This document shows positions 27,833 through 37,685 of a DNA stretch of 64,000 nucleotides, piece after piece (within the stretch, counting starts at the first letter, position 1; every line of letters starts with the position of its first letter). The notes under the pieces were generated by a model that had not been told where the DNA came from, did not search any database, and saw nothing but the letters and a program-made list of their open reading frames with translations. A program made the translations under genes and the position numbers. The stretch comes from Aureibaculum luteum (GTDB taxonomy: Bacteria > Bacteroidota > Bacteroidia > Flavobacteriales > Flavobacteriaceae), in contig NZ_QRGD01000010.1 of NCBI RefSeq assembly GCF_003449015.1, forward strand, positions 91,886 through 155,885, given 5' to 3'.

Positions 27833-30331
27833 ATGGCAAAAAATTTAGTAATTGTTGAGTCACCTGCAAAAGCAAAAACCATTGAAAAATTTTTAGGTAA
27901 AGATTTTCAGGTTGAATCGAGTTATGGTCATATAGCTGATTTACCTTCAAGGGAATTAGGTGTAAATGTAGAAGGAGATTTCACTCCTGAATACATTGTT
28001 TCTGATGATAAGAAGGCAGTCGTAAAAAAATTAAAAAGTCTTGCCAAAAAAGCAGATACCGTATGGTTAGCTAGTGATGAGGATCGAGAGGGTGAAGCAA
28101 TTGCATGGCATTTATTTGAGCAATTAAAATTAGATTTAGAAAATACCAAACGTATTGTTTTTCATGAGATTACAAAAACAGCTATTCTAAAAGCAGTTGA
28201 AAATCCGAGAAGTATCAATTATAATTTAGTAAATGCACAACAAGCACGTAGGGTTTTAGATAGATTGGTAGGTTATGAACTTTCACCTGTTTTATGGCGT
28301 AAAGTAAAAGGCGGATTATCGGCAGGTAGGGTGCAATCAGTTGCCGTACGTTTAATTGTAGAACGCGAACGTGAAATTGAAAATTTCAACCCTATTGCTT
28401 CTTATAGAATAGATGCTGAATTTAGCAATGAAGAAGGAAAGACGGTTAAAGCTAAACTCCCAAAGAATTTTGAGACAAGAGAAGCAGCTGAAAAGTTTTT
28501 AAAATCATGTACAGGTGCAGCTTTCAAAGTGGCCGATTTACAGACAAAACCAGCAAAAAAATCACCAGCAGCACCATTTACAACCTCAACTTTACAACAG
28601 GAAGCCTCACGTAAATTATATTTTCCAGTTGCCAAAACAATGATAATGGCACAACGCTTATATGAAGCGGGACTTATAACCTATATGAGAACAGATAGTG
28701 TAAACTTATCTGAAGATGCAAAAAAAGCAGCTGCTGAAGAAATCACATCTTCGTACGGTTCAGAATATAGTAACCCAAGAAATTTCAAGTCCAAATCTAA
28801 AAATGCTCAAGAAGCTCACGAAGCGATTCGACCTACCGATATGAGCTTACATGAGTCTTCAATCGGTAAAGATGAAGATAGATTATACAGTCTAATTTGG
28901 AAAAGAACCTTAGCCTCTCAAATGAGTGATGCTAAGCTAGAACGTACCAATGTAAAAATTAGCAACACAAAAAACAAACAAATTTTAACTGCTAACGGAG
29001 AAGTAATCACATTTGAAGGCTTTTTGAAAGTTTATTTAGAAGGTACAGATAATGAAGATGAAGAACAAGAAGGTATGTTGCCTAAACTTGCTGTAAATGA
29101 AACGTTAAAAAACAATTACATTACGGCAACCGAACGTTATACAAGAGCTCCTGGTAGATTTACGGAAGCTTCTTTGGTAAAACAATTGGAAGAATTGGGT
29201 ATTGGTCGTCCGTCAACGTATGCACCTACTATCTCTACAATTCAACGTAGAGAATATGTAGACAAAGGCTCTATTGATGGTGTAGAACGAAAATATACGG
29301 AACTAAAACTTAAATCTGATAAACTTACTGAAAAAGAACTTACTGAAAAAGTAGGTTCTGATAAAGGCAAGTTAGTACCAACAGATATAGGTAAAATTGT
29401 AAATGACTTTTTAGTTGAACATTTTAAAACAGTATTAGATTTCGGTTTTACAGCGAAAGTTGAAGAAGAATTTGATGATATTGCTAGAGGTAAAGAAGAT
29501 TGGACCTCAATGATAAAAGATTTTTATGAAAAATTTCATCCAAGAGTTGAAGATGTTTCTGAAAATGCCGAAAGAGCTAAAGGTGAACGTTTATTAGGGA
29601 TAGACCCTGAATCTGGCAAAAATGTGTATTCGCGTTTAGGTAGATTTGGTGCTATGGTTCAAATTGGTGAAGTTACAGATGAAGAAAAACCTAAGTTTGC
29701 CAGTTTACAAGTTGGTCAAACTTTAGAAACTGTAACTTATGAAGAGGCTATGGATCTTTTTAAATTACCTAAAACAATAGGTGAATATGAAGGTGAAGAG
29801 ATTATTGTAAATAATGGTAGGTTTGGACCTTATGTGAAGTTTGGAACAAAATTCATTTCTTTAGATAAAGGTGAAAACCCTATGGATGTTGATATGGACA
29901 GAGCTACTGTGCTTATCAAGGCCAAACAAGAAGCTGATGCACCAATTGCTCATTATAAAGAATTACCTGTGCAAAAAGGTGTGGGTAGATTTGGACCCTT
30001 CATTAAATATGATGGCATGTTTATCAACGTAAACAAAAAATACGATTTTGACAACTTGACTCAAGCTAACATTGAAGAGTTGATTGAAGTTAAAATCCAA
30101 AAAGAAATAGATAAACTAATTCACCATTGGGAAGAAGAAGGAATTAGAGTAGAAAAAGCACGATGGGGCAGGTATAATATTATTAAAGGCAAACTTAAAA
30201 TTGAAATGCCTAAAACCACTGATGCAGAAAAATTGACCTTGGAAGAGGTGCTAGAAATTATTGAAAAGAAAACTCCCAAGAAAAAACCAAGAAAAAAGGC
30301 TGCTAAAAAACCAGCTAAAAAGAAAAAATAA
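27833..30331 (+). CDS. topA: DNA topoisomerase I
   Basis: A type IA enzyme that relaxes negative supercoils by single-strand passage. The 832-residue protein has the Toprim domain (LVIVESPAKAKTIEKFLG near 4, and the ASDEDREGEAIAWHL metal motif near 82). The active-site Tyr is in GLITYMRTDSVNLS near 282. Instead of zinc fingers the C-terminal half carries glycine-rich DNA-binding repeats (NNGRFGPYVKFG, GVGRFGPFIKY), and it ends in a Lys/Pro/Ala tail (TPKKKPRKKAAKKPAKKKK). The tail resembles histone H1-like extensions seen in this phylum. Confidence 0.97.
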   Translation: MAKNLVIVESPAKAKTIEKFLGKDFQVESSYGHIADLPSRELGVNVEGDFTPEYIVSDDKKAVVKKLKSLAKKADTVWLASDEDREGEAIAWHLFEQLKLDLENTKRIVFHEITKTAILKAVENPRSINYNLVNAQQARRVLDRLVGYELSPVLWRKVKGGLSAGRVQSVAVRLIVEREREIENFNPIASYRIDAEFSNEEGKTVKAKLPKNFETREAAEKFLKSCTGAAFKVADLQTKPAKKSPAAPFTTSTLQQEASRKLYFPVAKTMIMAQRLYEAGLITYMRTDSVNLSEDAKKAAAEEITSSYGSEYSNPRNFKSKSKNAQEAHEAIRPTDMSLHESSIGKDEDRLYSLIWKRTLASQMSDAKLERTNVKISNTKNKQILTANGEVITFEGFLKVYLEGTDNEDEEQEGMLPKLAVNETLKNNYITATERYTRAPGRFTEASLVKQLEELGIGRPSTYAPTISTIQRREYVDKGSIDGVERKYTELKLKSDKLTEKELTEKVGSDKGKLVPTDIGKIVNDFLVEHFKTVLDFGFTAKVEEEFDDIARGKEDWTSMIKDFYEKFHPRVEDVSENAERAKGERLLGIDPESGKNVYSRLGRFGAMVQIGEVTDEEKPKFASLQVGQTLETVTYEEAMDLFKLPKTIGEYEGEEIIVNNGRFGPYVKFGTKFISLDKGENPMDVDMDRATVLIKAKQEADAPIAHYKELPVQKGVGRFGPFIKYDGMFINVNKKYDFDNLTQANIEELIEVKIQKEIDKLIHHWEEEGIRVEKARWGRYNIIKGKLKIEMPKTTDAEKLTLEEVLEIIEKKTPKKKPRKKAAKKPAKKKK

Positions 30332-30346
30332 TGCTATTCTTAAACT

Positions 30347-30420
30347 GTCATTCCGAGGCACGAGGAATCTGTTAAAAAGTAGTACTCATATTAATGAGAT
30401 TCCTCGTACCTCGGAATGAC
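30347..30420. repeat. 24-bp near-perfect inverted repeat, dispersed-repeat type
   Basis: The arm at 30347-30370 (starting GTCATTCCGAGG) pairs with 30397-30420 (ending CCTCGGAATGAC), with one mismatch in 24. The 26-nt loop is AT-rich. It is placed 15 nt after topA. No T run follows, so it is more likely a dispersed palindromic repeat than a simple terminator. Confidence 0.85.
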
Positions 30421-30459
30421 AATAATAATCCAATAACAAATAACCATTATAACTAAACT

Positions 30460-31617
30460 ATGAGTTTTGAATTCTTAAATCCTGTTGAAGATGTTGTTGT
30501 GGCACATTCGGCTTTATTACCTAATCAATCATTAGGTCAAAGGATTGCTATTCATTCAAAACAAAACGGAATTCCTGAATTAAAAGGTGTACATATTGCT
30601 ATAATAGGTGTTGAAGAAGGAAGAAGAGCGGAAGACAATTATGGTGCGGGTAATAATTTTGGTGTCATACGAAAATACCTATATCAATTATTTCCAGGCA
30701 ATTGGTTTTCTAAAATTGTCGATTTAGGCAATATCCCTCAAGGTGAAACGGAAGAAGATTCCTATTTTGCACTTCAAGAAATAATCGTCTATTTAGTTAA
30801 ACATAATATCATCCCTATAATTATAGGTGGCGGTCAAGACTTAACCTATGCCAATTATAGAGCGTATGATAAATTAGAACAAACCGTTAATCTAACGACT
30901 GTTGATACAAAGTTTGATTTAGGCACTATTGAAGAAGAAATATCTTCAACCTCTTTTTTGAGTAAAGTAATTATGGAGCAACCAAGTAATCTATTTAATT
31001 ATAGTAATATTGGTTATCAGACGTATTTTAACTCGCAAGAAGAAATTGATTTATTAGAAAAATTATACTTCGACACTTATAGATTAGGTGAAATTACCAA
31101 TGATATAAAAATAGTAGAACCTGTTTTTAGAGATACGGATGTTGTAAGTATTGACATCGGTTCTGTAAGACGAGCTGAAGCACCTGCAAACAATAATGCA
31201 GTACCGAACGGATTTTATGGTGAGACTATATGTGCTATTTCCAGATATGCAGGTATCAGCGATAAAGTATCTTCTTTTGGAATTTACGAGTACAATGCTA
31301 AATTAGATGAAAAAGACCAAACTGCACATTTAATTGCTCAAATGATATGGTATTTTATTGAAGGTTTTAATTTTAGAACCAATGAATACCCTTTTACATC
31401 AAAAAAAGATTACACAAAATATATAGTACCTATTGAAGACACTACAATCAACTTCTTCAAAAGTAATAAAAGTGACAGATGGTGGATGGAAGTTGAACAT
31501 CCAAATAATAAAACTACAAAGCATACGTTAATACCTTGTACGTATCAAGATTATTTACGAGCAGGAAATCAAGTTATTCCAGAAAGATGGTGGAAAACTT
31601 TTAGAAAATTAAATTAG
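30460..31617 (+). CDS. Arginase/formimidoylglutamase-like protein with lost metal ligands
   Basis: A 385-residue protein of the ureohydrolase fold by its glycine-rich GGGQDLTYANY (near 127) and later motifs. In active enzymes the Mn ligands sit in GG-x-H, D-x-H-x-D and S-x-D-x-D. Here these read GGGQD, DTKFD and SIDIGS, so two His and one Asp are replaced by Gln, Lys and Gly. Hydrolase activity is therefore doubtful. The C-terminal ~60 residues (with two WW pairs, WWMEVEHP and RWWKTFRK) are not part of the usual fold. It precedes gldK by 130 nt, on the same strand. Confidence 0.75.
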   Translation: MSFEFLNPVEDVVVAHSALLPNQSLGQRIAIHSKQNGIPELKGVHIAIIGVEEGRRAEDNYGAGNNFGVIRKYLYQLFPGNWFSKIVDLGNIPQGETEEDSYFALQEIIVYLVKHNIIPIIIGGGQDLTYANYRAYDKLEQTVNLTTVDTKFDLGTIEEEISSTSFLSKVIMEQPSNLFNYSNIGYQTYFNSQEEIDLLEKLYFDTYRLGEITNDIKIVEPVFRDTDVVSIDIGSVRRAEAPANNNAVPNGFYGETICAISRYAGISDKVSSFGIYEYNAKLDEKDQTAHLIAQMIWYFIEGFNFRTNEYPFTSKKDYTKYIVPIEDTTINFFKSNKSDRWWMEVEHPNNKTTKHTLIPCTYQDYLRAGNQVIPERWWKTFRKLN

Positions 31618-31747
31618 TTATACACTAAAAATAATATTTCTGCGTTCTTAAAGTGATTCTACGAAATCAAAATTGTTTTTTATCGAAATAGTTTTAATAT
31701 AACAAATAGTATTGTTCCCCTATAAAAGGGATACTAAATTTACATTT

Positions 31748-33133
31748 ATGAGAAAAGTAACCGTTTATTTTTTACTTGCTGTATTTGCTTTAGCAACCAG
31801 TTGTGGATCTAGCGACCGAGGAGAGTTAACAGGTGTTAGGTCTAAAAAGAAATTTTTCCCTGAGAAACCATTAGGAATGACATTAATTCCAGGTGGTGCT
31901 TTTACAATGGGTAAAACAGATGAGGATATTGCAGGTGCATTAAACACGCCATCCAGAACTGTAACTGTAAGACCATTTTATATGGACGAAACAGAAATTA
32001 CAAACGCTGAATATAGAGAGTTTGTAGTATGGGTAAGAGATTCTATTGTTAGAACTCAATTAGCCATTCTTGCAGAAGAACAAGGTTTTGGTGCAGCTAG
32101 TGCCGATTTAGATGCGGGTGCATCTTCTGGTAATGAAGATGGCATTCAAAAATACAAATTTGCTGAACCCGATACGACTGCCAATGTATATTATAAATAT
32201 ATGATGGATAACTACGGTAGCTTAGGTGATTTAAATTCACCAACTGAAGGTAAAGCGTTAAACTGGGAACCTGAATTGGTTTGGAATATAGCAGAATATC
32301 CTGATGCAAGTTATGCAGAAGCGATGGACAGTTTATATTTACCAATTACTGAGGTTTTTGACGGTAGAAGAATTGTTGACACTAAAAAACTATCCTACTT
32401 ATACTACACTTTTGATCCAGAAGGTGCTGCAAGAAAAAGTAGTAATAGAAAAGATTTTATCAAGAAAAATACAGTAGAAATATATCCTGATACAACGGTT
32501 TGGGTAAAAGATTTTAATTACTCTTATAACGACCCAATGCACCAAGATTACTTTTGGCATCAAGCTTACAATGACTATCCTGTAGTTGGTGTATCATGGC
32601 CACAAGCCAAAGCTTTTTGTGACTTTAGAACTCAAAAGAAAAACAGATTTTTAGCTAATAAAGGTATTGGTAAAGTTCCAAACTTTAGATTGCCAACTGA
32701 AACTGAGTGGGAATTTGCTGCTCGTGGAGGCTTAGAATATGCTAAATACCCTTGGGGTGGTCCTTATACGGAAACTGATAGAGGTTGTTTTATGGCAAAC
32801 TTCAAACCACAGAGGGGAGATTATGCGGCTGATGGGGCTTTATATACCATGGAAGCAAAGTCTTTTACACCTAATGACTACGGTTTATATAACATGGCAG
32901 GTAATGTTTCAGAATGGACTGACACTGCTTATGACCCAGCTTCTTATTACTTAGGCTCTACAATGAACCCTAATGTAAATGATAGTGGTAATCAAAGAAA
33001 AGTAATTCGTGGAGGATCATGGAAAGATGTAGCTTATTTCTTAGAAGTAAGTACGAGAGATTATGAATATGGAGATTCTGCAAGAAGTTATGTAGGCTTT
33101 AGAACAGTACAAGATTATATGGGTGTTAAATAA
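31748..33133 (+). CDS. gldK: Gliding motility/type IX secretion lipoprotein GldK
   Basis: GldK (PorK) forms the periplasmic ring of the type IX secretion system with GldN. The start is ATG 31748 (MRKVTVYFLLAVFALATSCGSS), which gives a lipoprotein signal with Cys near 19; the longer frame would bury it. The 461-residue protein carries a formylglycine-generating-enzyme-like fold: MTLIPGGAFTMGKTDED near 42, VVGVSWPQAKAFCDF near 284, FRLPTETEWEFAARGG near 313 and NVSEWTD near 384. It heads gldKLMN. Confidence 0.96.
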   Translation: MRKVTVYFLLAVFALATSCGSSDRGELTGVRSKKKFFPEKPLGMTLIPGGAFTMGKTDEDIAGALNTPSRTVTVRPFYMDETEITNAEYREFVVWVRDSIVRTQLAILAEEQGFGAASADLDAGASSGNEDGIQKYKFAEPDTTANVYYKYMMDNYGSLGDLNSPTEGKALNWEPELVWNIAEYPDASYAEAMDSLYLPITEVFDGRRIVDTKKLSYLYYTFDPEGAARKSSNRKDFIKKNTVEIYPDTTVWVKDFNYSYNDPMHQDYFWHQAYNDYPVVGVSWPQAKAFCDFRTQKKNRFLANKGIGKVPNFRLPTETEWEFAARGGLEYAKYPWGGPYTETDRGCFMANFKPQRGDYAADGALYTMEAKSFTPNDYGLYNMAGNVSEWTDTAYDPASYYLGSTMNPNVNDSGNQRKVIRGGSWKDVAYFLEVSTRDYEYGDSARSYVGFRTVQDYMGVK

Positions 33134-33273
33134 CATTCAATAAAAGACAATTTTCAATAAAAAATTAGTAGTAATTATCATTAAGTAATAATAAATAGTA
33201 ATAACAAACGTTTTAAAATAAACCAACTAGAATTAATAATTAAAATTAAAATTAACCCGAAAAAAGAAAAATT

Positions 33274-33924
33274 ATGGCAGGATCACTTAAACAGAAAAAA
33301 ATCATGAACTTCGTTTATGGTATGGGAGCATCAGTAGTATTAGTAGGAGCATTATTCAAAATCTTACACTTTAGCATAGGACCTTTAACAGGTGGAGTTA
33401 TGTTAACAATCGGATTATTAACAGAAGCAGTAATTTTTGCATTCTCTGCATTTGAACCTGTTGAAGAAGACTTAGATTGGTCTCTAGTATATCCTGAATT
33501 AGCAGGAGGACAAGGACAAGGCTTAGATAGATTGTCTGGTGATGTAGATGCTGAAAGCATGTTATCTTCAAAATTAGATACTATGTTAGCTGAAGCAAAT
33601 CTTGATTCAGAAAAAATGGATAGATTATCTACTAGTATCCAAAATTTTGCAGGTGCCGCTGAAAATATTAAGCCCGCTGCAGATTCAGTTGCTGCAACAA
33701 GCAAATATAGCGAGCAATTAACATTGGCTGCTTCTAACATGGAGTCTTTGAACAGTTTGTATAAAGTACAATATGATAGTGCATCTAGACAATCTGAATT
33801 AAGCGAAGCTGTTGCTGAAAATACAGTAAAACTTAAAGATCAAATGGAATCTTTAGCAACGAACTTATCATCATTGAATGGTGTTTATGGAGGTATGCTA
33901 TCTGCTATGTCAAATAGAAACTAA
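33274..33924 (+). CDS. gldL: Gliding motility/type IX secretion inner-membrane protein GldL
   Basis: GldL with GldM makes the proton-driven motor of the type IX system. The 216-residue protein has two membrane helices near residues 13-30 and 35-56 (MGASVVLVGALFKILHFSIG, then GGVMLTIGLLTEAVIFAFSA). The cytoplasmic remainder is acidic and helical, with Ser/Ala-rich coiled-coil character. The Glu in TEAVIF lies within helix two and is in the position of the proton-path residue described for this family. It is 140 nt after gldK. Confidence 0.96.
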   Translation: MAGSLKQKKIMNFVYGMGASVVLVGALFKILHFSIGPLTGGVMLTIGLLTEAVIFAFSAFEPVEEDLDWSLVYPELAGGQGQGLDRLSGDVDAESMLSSKLDTMLAEANLDSEKMDRLSTSIQNFAGAAENIKPAADSVAATSKYSEQLTLAASNMESLNSLYKVQYDSASRQSELSEAVAENTVKLKDQMESLATNLSSLNGVYGGMLSAMSNRN

Positions 33925-33978
33925 TTAGTAGAATAAAATAATTTAACCCAACTATTAACTAAAACTAATTAGAAAAAA

Positions 33979-35529
33979 ATGGCAGGAGGCAAACTATCAC
34001 CAAGGCAGAAAATGATTAACTTAATGTATTTGGTATTCATCGCGATGTTAGCAATGAATATGTCAAAACAAGTTTTATCTGCTTTTGGTTTCATGAACGA
34101 AAAACTGGCAGCATCTAACGTGTCAGCGGAACAACAAAATGCAGCTACTTATGCAAGTCTGAATACAAAAGCTGCTGATCAACCAGAGAAGTATGCAGAA
34201 CATAATAGCAATGCTCAGAAAGTACAAGCTTTATCTTTAGACTTTAATGCTCATCTTGAAAAAATGAAAGAAGAGTTAACAAAAGGAGTTGAAGACGCTA
34301 CGAATTATGAGTCAATGGACGGAACAGATGCAGGAGATTCTTTCTTCTTTGCAGGAGACAAAAATACTCCAGCTGGTGAAGAATTTTTAAGCAAACTGAA
34401 TACATACCGTACTGAAGTAGCTTCTCTTTTAGGAGACAAATACAAAACACTTGCTGATAAAGTAGATGTACGTTTTGATACCTCTGATCAAAAATTAAAA
34501 GAAGGTAAACAAACACAACCATGGTTAAGGAATCGTTATGAAGGTTTTCCTTTAATTACAACGATTACTAACTTATCTCAAATTCAAGCAGATGTTAAAG
34601 CTACAGAAAATGAGATGTTAATGGCAATGGTTCAAGGGCAATTAGAAAGTGATGTTTCAATGAATAATTTCGTGACCATCTTAGTCCCTGATAATGCGGC
34701 TACGCTGCAAGGTGCAAACTTTAAAGGTAAAATAGTATTAGGTAAATATGATGCAACTTTAAAACCTACCAAAGTTATTGTTAACGGTAAAGAAATTTCA
34801 GGTGACGATATCAAAAATGGAGCAGCTTTTATAGATTTCCCTGCAGGTAATGTAGGTGAGAACCAAATTAAAGGTGAGTTTCAGTTTAAAGAAGGTGATT
34901 CGACAGTTGTATTGCCAATTTTAAGTACATACGCAGTTGTTGCAAAACCTAACAGTGCAGTAATTTCAGCTGATAAAATGAATGTGGTTTATAGAGGTGT
35001 ACAAAACCCTATTACTATTTCAATGCCAGGTGTACCTGACAATTCAATTTCAGCAAACGCACCAGGTTTACGTAAATCAACAGGTTTAGGTAAGTATATG
35101 ATGAGTCCTGGTAAAGGTAAAACAGTTAAAATTAATGTAACTGGTAAATTACCTGATGGATCTTCTGTAACTTCTGGACAAACGTTTAGAATTAAAGATA
35201 TCCCTGCTCCTTCTGCAGCCGTAAGAGGTAGCCAATATGGTGTTATTAAAATGCCTAGAAGTTCTTTACAAAAAATGACTATTGGAGCTATCATACCAGA
35301 TTTTGAGTTTGACTTAAAACTTGGAGTATCAGGCTTTAGTATTAAAGTTCCTGGCTCACCAACAGTGATCGTTAAAGGTACAAAATTCAATGCCGCAGCA
35401 ATTAGAGCTTTAAGTAAAGCAAGAAAAGGCGACATGGTTACAATATTTGATGTAAGAGCATCGTTATCTGGCAATAGTGGTTATTACTTAAAGAAAGTAA
35501 ATCCATTAAATGTAGAATTAACAAATTAA
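33979..35529 (+). CDS. gldM: Gliding motility/type IX secretion protein GldM
   Basis: GldM is the long periplasmic shaft that pairs with GldL. The 516-residue protein has one N-terminal membrane helix (MINLMYLVFIAMLAMNMS, about 11-28), a helical domain (to about 220), and consecutive beta domains. The second half has immunoglobulin-like segments (about 225-310, 320-400 and 410-516). The conserved start AGGKLSPRQKMINLMYLVFI is typical. It is 54 nt after gldL. Confidence 0.96.
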   Translation: MAGGKLSPRQKMINLMYLVFIAMLAMNMSKQVLSAFGFMNEKLAASNVSAEQQNAATYASLNTKAADQPEKYAEHNSNAQKVQALSLDFNAHLEKMKEELTKGVEDATNYESMDGTDAGDSFFFAGDKNTPAGEEFLSKLNTYRTEVASLLGDKYKTLADKVDVRFDTSDQKLKEGKQTQPWLRNRYEGFPLITTITNLSQIQADVKATENEMLMAMVQGQLESDVSMNNFVTILVPDNAATLQGANFKGKIVLGKYDATLKPTKVIVNGKEISGDDIKNGAAFIDFPAGNVGENQIKGEFQFKEGDSTVVLPILSTYAVVAKPNSAVISADKMNVVYRGVQNPITISMPGVPDNSISANAPGLRKSTGLGKYMMSPGKGKTVKINVTGKLPDGSSVTSGQTFRIKDIPAPSAAVRGSQYGVIKMPRSSLQKMTIGAIIPDFEFDLKLGVSGFSIKVPGSPTVIVKGTKFNAAAIRALSKARKGDMVTIFDVRASLSGNSGYYLKKVNPLNVELTN

Positions 35530-35541
35530 AAAATAAATATT

Positions 35542-36447
35542 ATGAAATGGAGAGGTTTTTTAGTAGTGTGTGGTGTAGTAGCATTGACAACAAGCTCATT
35601 AAACGCACAAGCTAATTTGTTAAATGCAAAGATTCCTGAAGAAATTGGGATGAAAACAGCAGAACAATTAGCGGCTGATAATGACGGACCATTACCTTAC
35701 GGTTACATAGATGATAGAGATATCCTATGGTCTAAAGTAGTATGGGAGTATGTGGATTTGAATGAGAAAATTAATTTACCATTCTACTATCCAATAGATA
35801 CTAACAACATTAGCTCTAGTAGAAGATCGCTCTATGACACTTTATTAAGAGGTATTAAAAGTGGTGAAATTGCAGATATTTATGACGATTCTTATTTTGA
35901 AAACAAATTAACTTTCAAAGAGATTCAAGGTCGTTTATCTAGAATTGACACTAGTGATGCTGGTTATGAGTTATTAAATCAAGGTGAAGCTATTACTGAT
36001 GAGTATGTAGATAGAACAGATTTAACTTCTGGAGATATTGCTGGACTTAAAATAAAAGGAGTTTGGTATTTCGATAAAAGACAAGGTGAGTTAAAATACC
36101 GTTTATTAGGTATTGCACCAGTTGCACCAGATGTTAACTTTCTAAATCAAGGTTCAGGTGGTGGCATGGATGAACTAATCCCTTTATTTTGGGTATGGTA
36201 TCCAGGAGCTAGAGAAGTAACTCACTCAATGAAAGTGTTTAACAATAAAAACTCAGCGTTCCCATTATCTTATGATCATTTATTAAATGCTCGTCGTTTT
36301 GTGGCAAGTATTTATAGAGAAGAGAATATCTATGGTAATAGAGATGTTGCCGAATATATTAAAGGAAACGCATTATTCCAAGTTCTAGAAGCTGATAAAC
36401 TTAAAGAGGATATCAGAAATAAAGAACTAGACATGTGGAATTATTAA
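35542..36447 (+). CDS. gldN: Gliding motility/type IX secretion protein GldN
   Basis: GldN (PorN) is the periplasmic partner of GldK. The 301-residue protein has a signal peptide ending near NAQANLLN (about 22). Conserved stretches include DDRDILWSKVVWEYVDLNE near 57 and RRSLYDTLLRGI near 92. It starts 12 nt after gldM and ends before a clear terminator, closing the operon. Confidence 0.95.
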   Translation: MKWRGFLVVCGVVALTTSSLNAQANLLNAKIPEEIGMKTAEQLAADNDGPLPYGYIDDRDILWSKVVWEYVDLNEKINLPFYYPIDTNNISSSRRSLYDTLLRGIKSGEIADIYDDSYFENKLTFKEIQGRLSRIDTSDAGYELLNQGEAITDEYVDRTDLTSGDIAGLKIKGVWYFDKRQGELKYRLLGIAPVAPDVNFLNQGSGGGMDELIPLFWVWYPGAREVTHSMKVFNNKNSAFPLSYDHLLNARRFVASIYREENIYGNRDVAEYIKGNALFQVLEADKLKEDIRNKELDMWNY

Positions 36448-36472
36448 TAAATTCACTGTAGTATATCTGAAA

Positions 36473-36507
36473 AACTTCTACTCTTAATTGAGTGGGAGTT
36501 TTTTTTT
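36473..36507 (+). terminator. Terminator of gldKLMN
   Basis: AACTTCTACTC / GAGTGGGAGTT with loop ttaatt is followed by eight T. It overlaps the start of the next open frame, which supports the internal start used for that gene. Confidence 0.9.
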
Positions 36508-36541
36508 ACCTTTATTTTACGTTTATAACTACATTTGCACC

Positions 36542-37579
36542 ATGCAAGTAGATTATATTATTGTAGGCTTAGGATTGGCTGGTTTAGCCTTTGCTGAAGA
36601 ACTAGAACGAAATGATAAATCCTATATCATTTACGAAGATTATTCTCAAAATTCATCTCGAGTAGCGGGTGGTGTATACAATCCCGTTATTTTAAAACGT
36701 TTTACTCCTGTTTGGGATGCTTTTGACCAATTAAACATCGCAATTCCATTCTACGCAGCATTAGAACAGAAATTAAATATCCAAATTGATTACCCTTTAG
36801 ATATATATAGAATTTTCACCTCAGTCGAAGAACAAAACAATTGGTTTAATGCTTGTGACAAACCCTTCTTTGAGAATTATATGATTCCGAAAATTATTAA
36901 AAACAACAACCAAGGTATCAACGCCCCATTTGGATTAGGAAGCGTTACAAATACAGGGAAAATTGACACAAAAGCTTTATTAGATGCATATATTGATTAC
37001 CTTCAGAAAAGAGATTTAATTGTTAATGAAGGTTTTGAGTATTCAAAGGTTATTTTTAACGAAGACCATGTAAAATACAAAACTATTACAGCTAAAAAAA
37101 TTGTATTCTGTGAAGGATATGGAGTTGTAAAAAATCCATTCTTTAAGGATATACCTTTAAAAGAAGCAAAAGGAGAATTATTAACCATCCACTCCCCTAA
37201 CCTCAACATCAATTATATTATAAAATCTTCAGTATTTATTATGCCCTTAGGAAATGATACTTATAAAGTAGGTGCAACTTTCAATTGGACGGATAAAACT
37301 TTGAATCCCACCGAAGAAGCTAAAGACGAATTGGAAAATAAGTTGAAAAAAATAATTAATGTTCCCTATAAAGTCATCGATCAAAAGGCAGGTATTAGAC
37401 CTACTGTAAAAGATAGGCGACCTATAATAGGAACACACCCCAACAACCCTCAATTAGCCATTTTAAACGGATTAGGAACCAGAGGTGTTATGTTGGCTCC
37501 CAAAATGGCTAAACAACTCTATAATCATCTAGAAAACGATGAGCAACTAAGTAAAGAGGTTGATATCTCAAGGTTTTAG
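36542..37579 (+). CDS. FAD-dependent oxidoreductase, DAO family
   Basis: The start is ATG 36542 (MQVDYIIVGLGLAGLAFAEEL), which places the FAD dinucleotide motif GLGLAGLA at residue 9. Earlier codons of the frame lie inside the gldN terminator. The 345-residue protein has the second FAD contact VAGGVYNPVILKRF near 42 and the C-terminal GTHPNNPQLAILNGLGTRGVMLAP near 300. The fold fits glycine oxidase/D-amino acid oxidase relatives; the substrate cannot be read from sequence. It is a single gene between two terminators. Confidence 0.85.
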   Translation: MQVDYIIVGLGLAGLAFAEELERNDKSYIIYEDYSQNSSRVAGGVYNPVILKRFTPVWDAFDQLNIAIPFYAALEQKLNIQIDYPLDIYRIFTSVEEQNNWFNACDKPFFENYMIPKIIKNNNQGINAPFGLGSVTNTGKIDTKALLDAYIDYLQKRDLIVNEGFEYSKVIFNEDHVKYKTITAKKIVFCEGYGVVKNPFFKDIPLKEAKGELLTIHSPNLNINYIIKSSVFIMPLGNDTYKVGATFNWTDKTLNPTEEAKDELENKLKKIINVPYKVIDQKAGIRPTVKDRRPIIGTHPNNPQLAILNGLGTRGVMLAPKMAKQLYNHLENDEQLSKEVDISRF

Positions 37580-37632
37580 TAATAAACATTTGCTACCTTA
37601 ATTGCAATGCAACTTCCAAGAATAAGTAAAAC

Positions 37633-37670
37633 AAAAAAGCCCAAAATTCAAATGAATTTCGGGCTTTTAT
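37633..37670 (-). terminator. Bidirectional terminator after sucB
   Basis: AAAAGCCC-A-AAATTC pairs with GAATTT-C-GGGCTTTT around a 4-nt loop, with A and T runs outside. It lies between the convergent oxidoreductase and sucB. Confidence 0.92.
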
Positions 37671-37685
37671 TATATCATTTACAGA

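Noticed and set aside
31708..31735. Hairpin AGTAT...ATACT upstream of gldK as a regulatory switch
   Set aside because: The stem is short and bulged, and there is no second competing fold.
32097..32345. Minus-strand frames inside gldK and gldM
   Set aside because: They lie fully inside strongly supported genes and show no family motifs.
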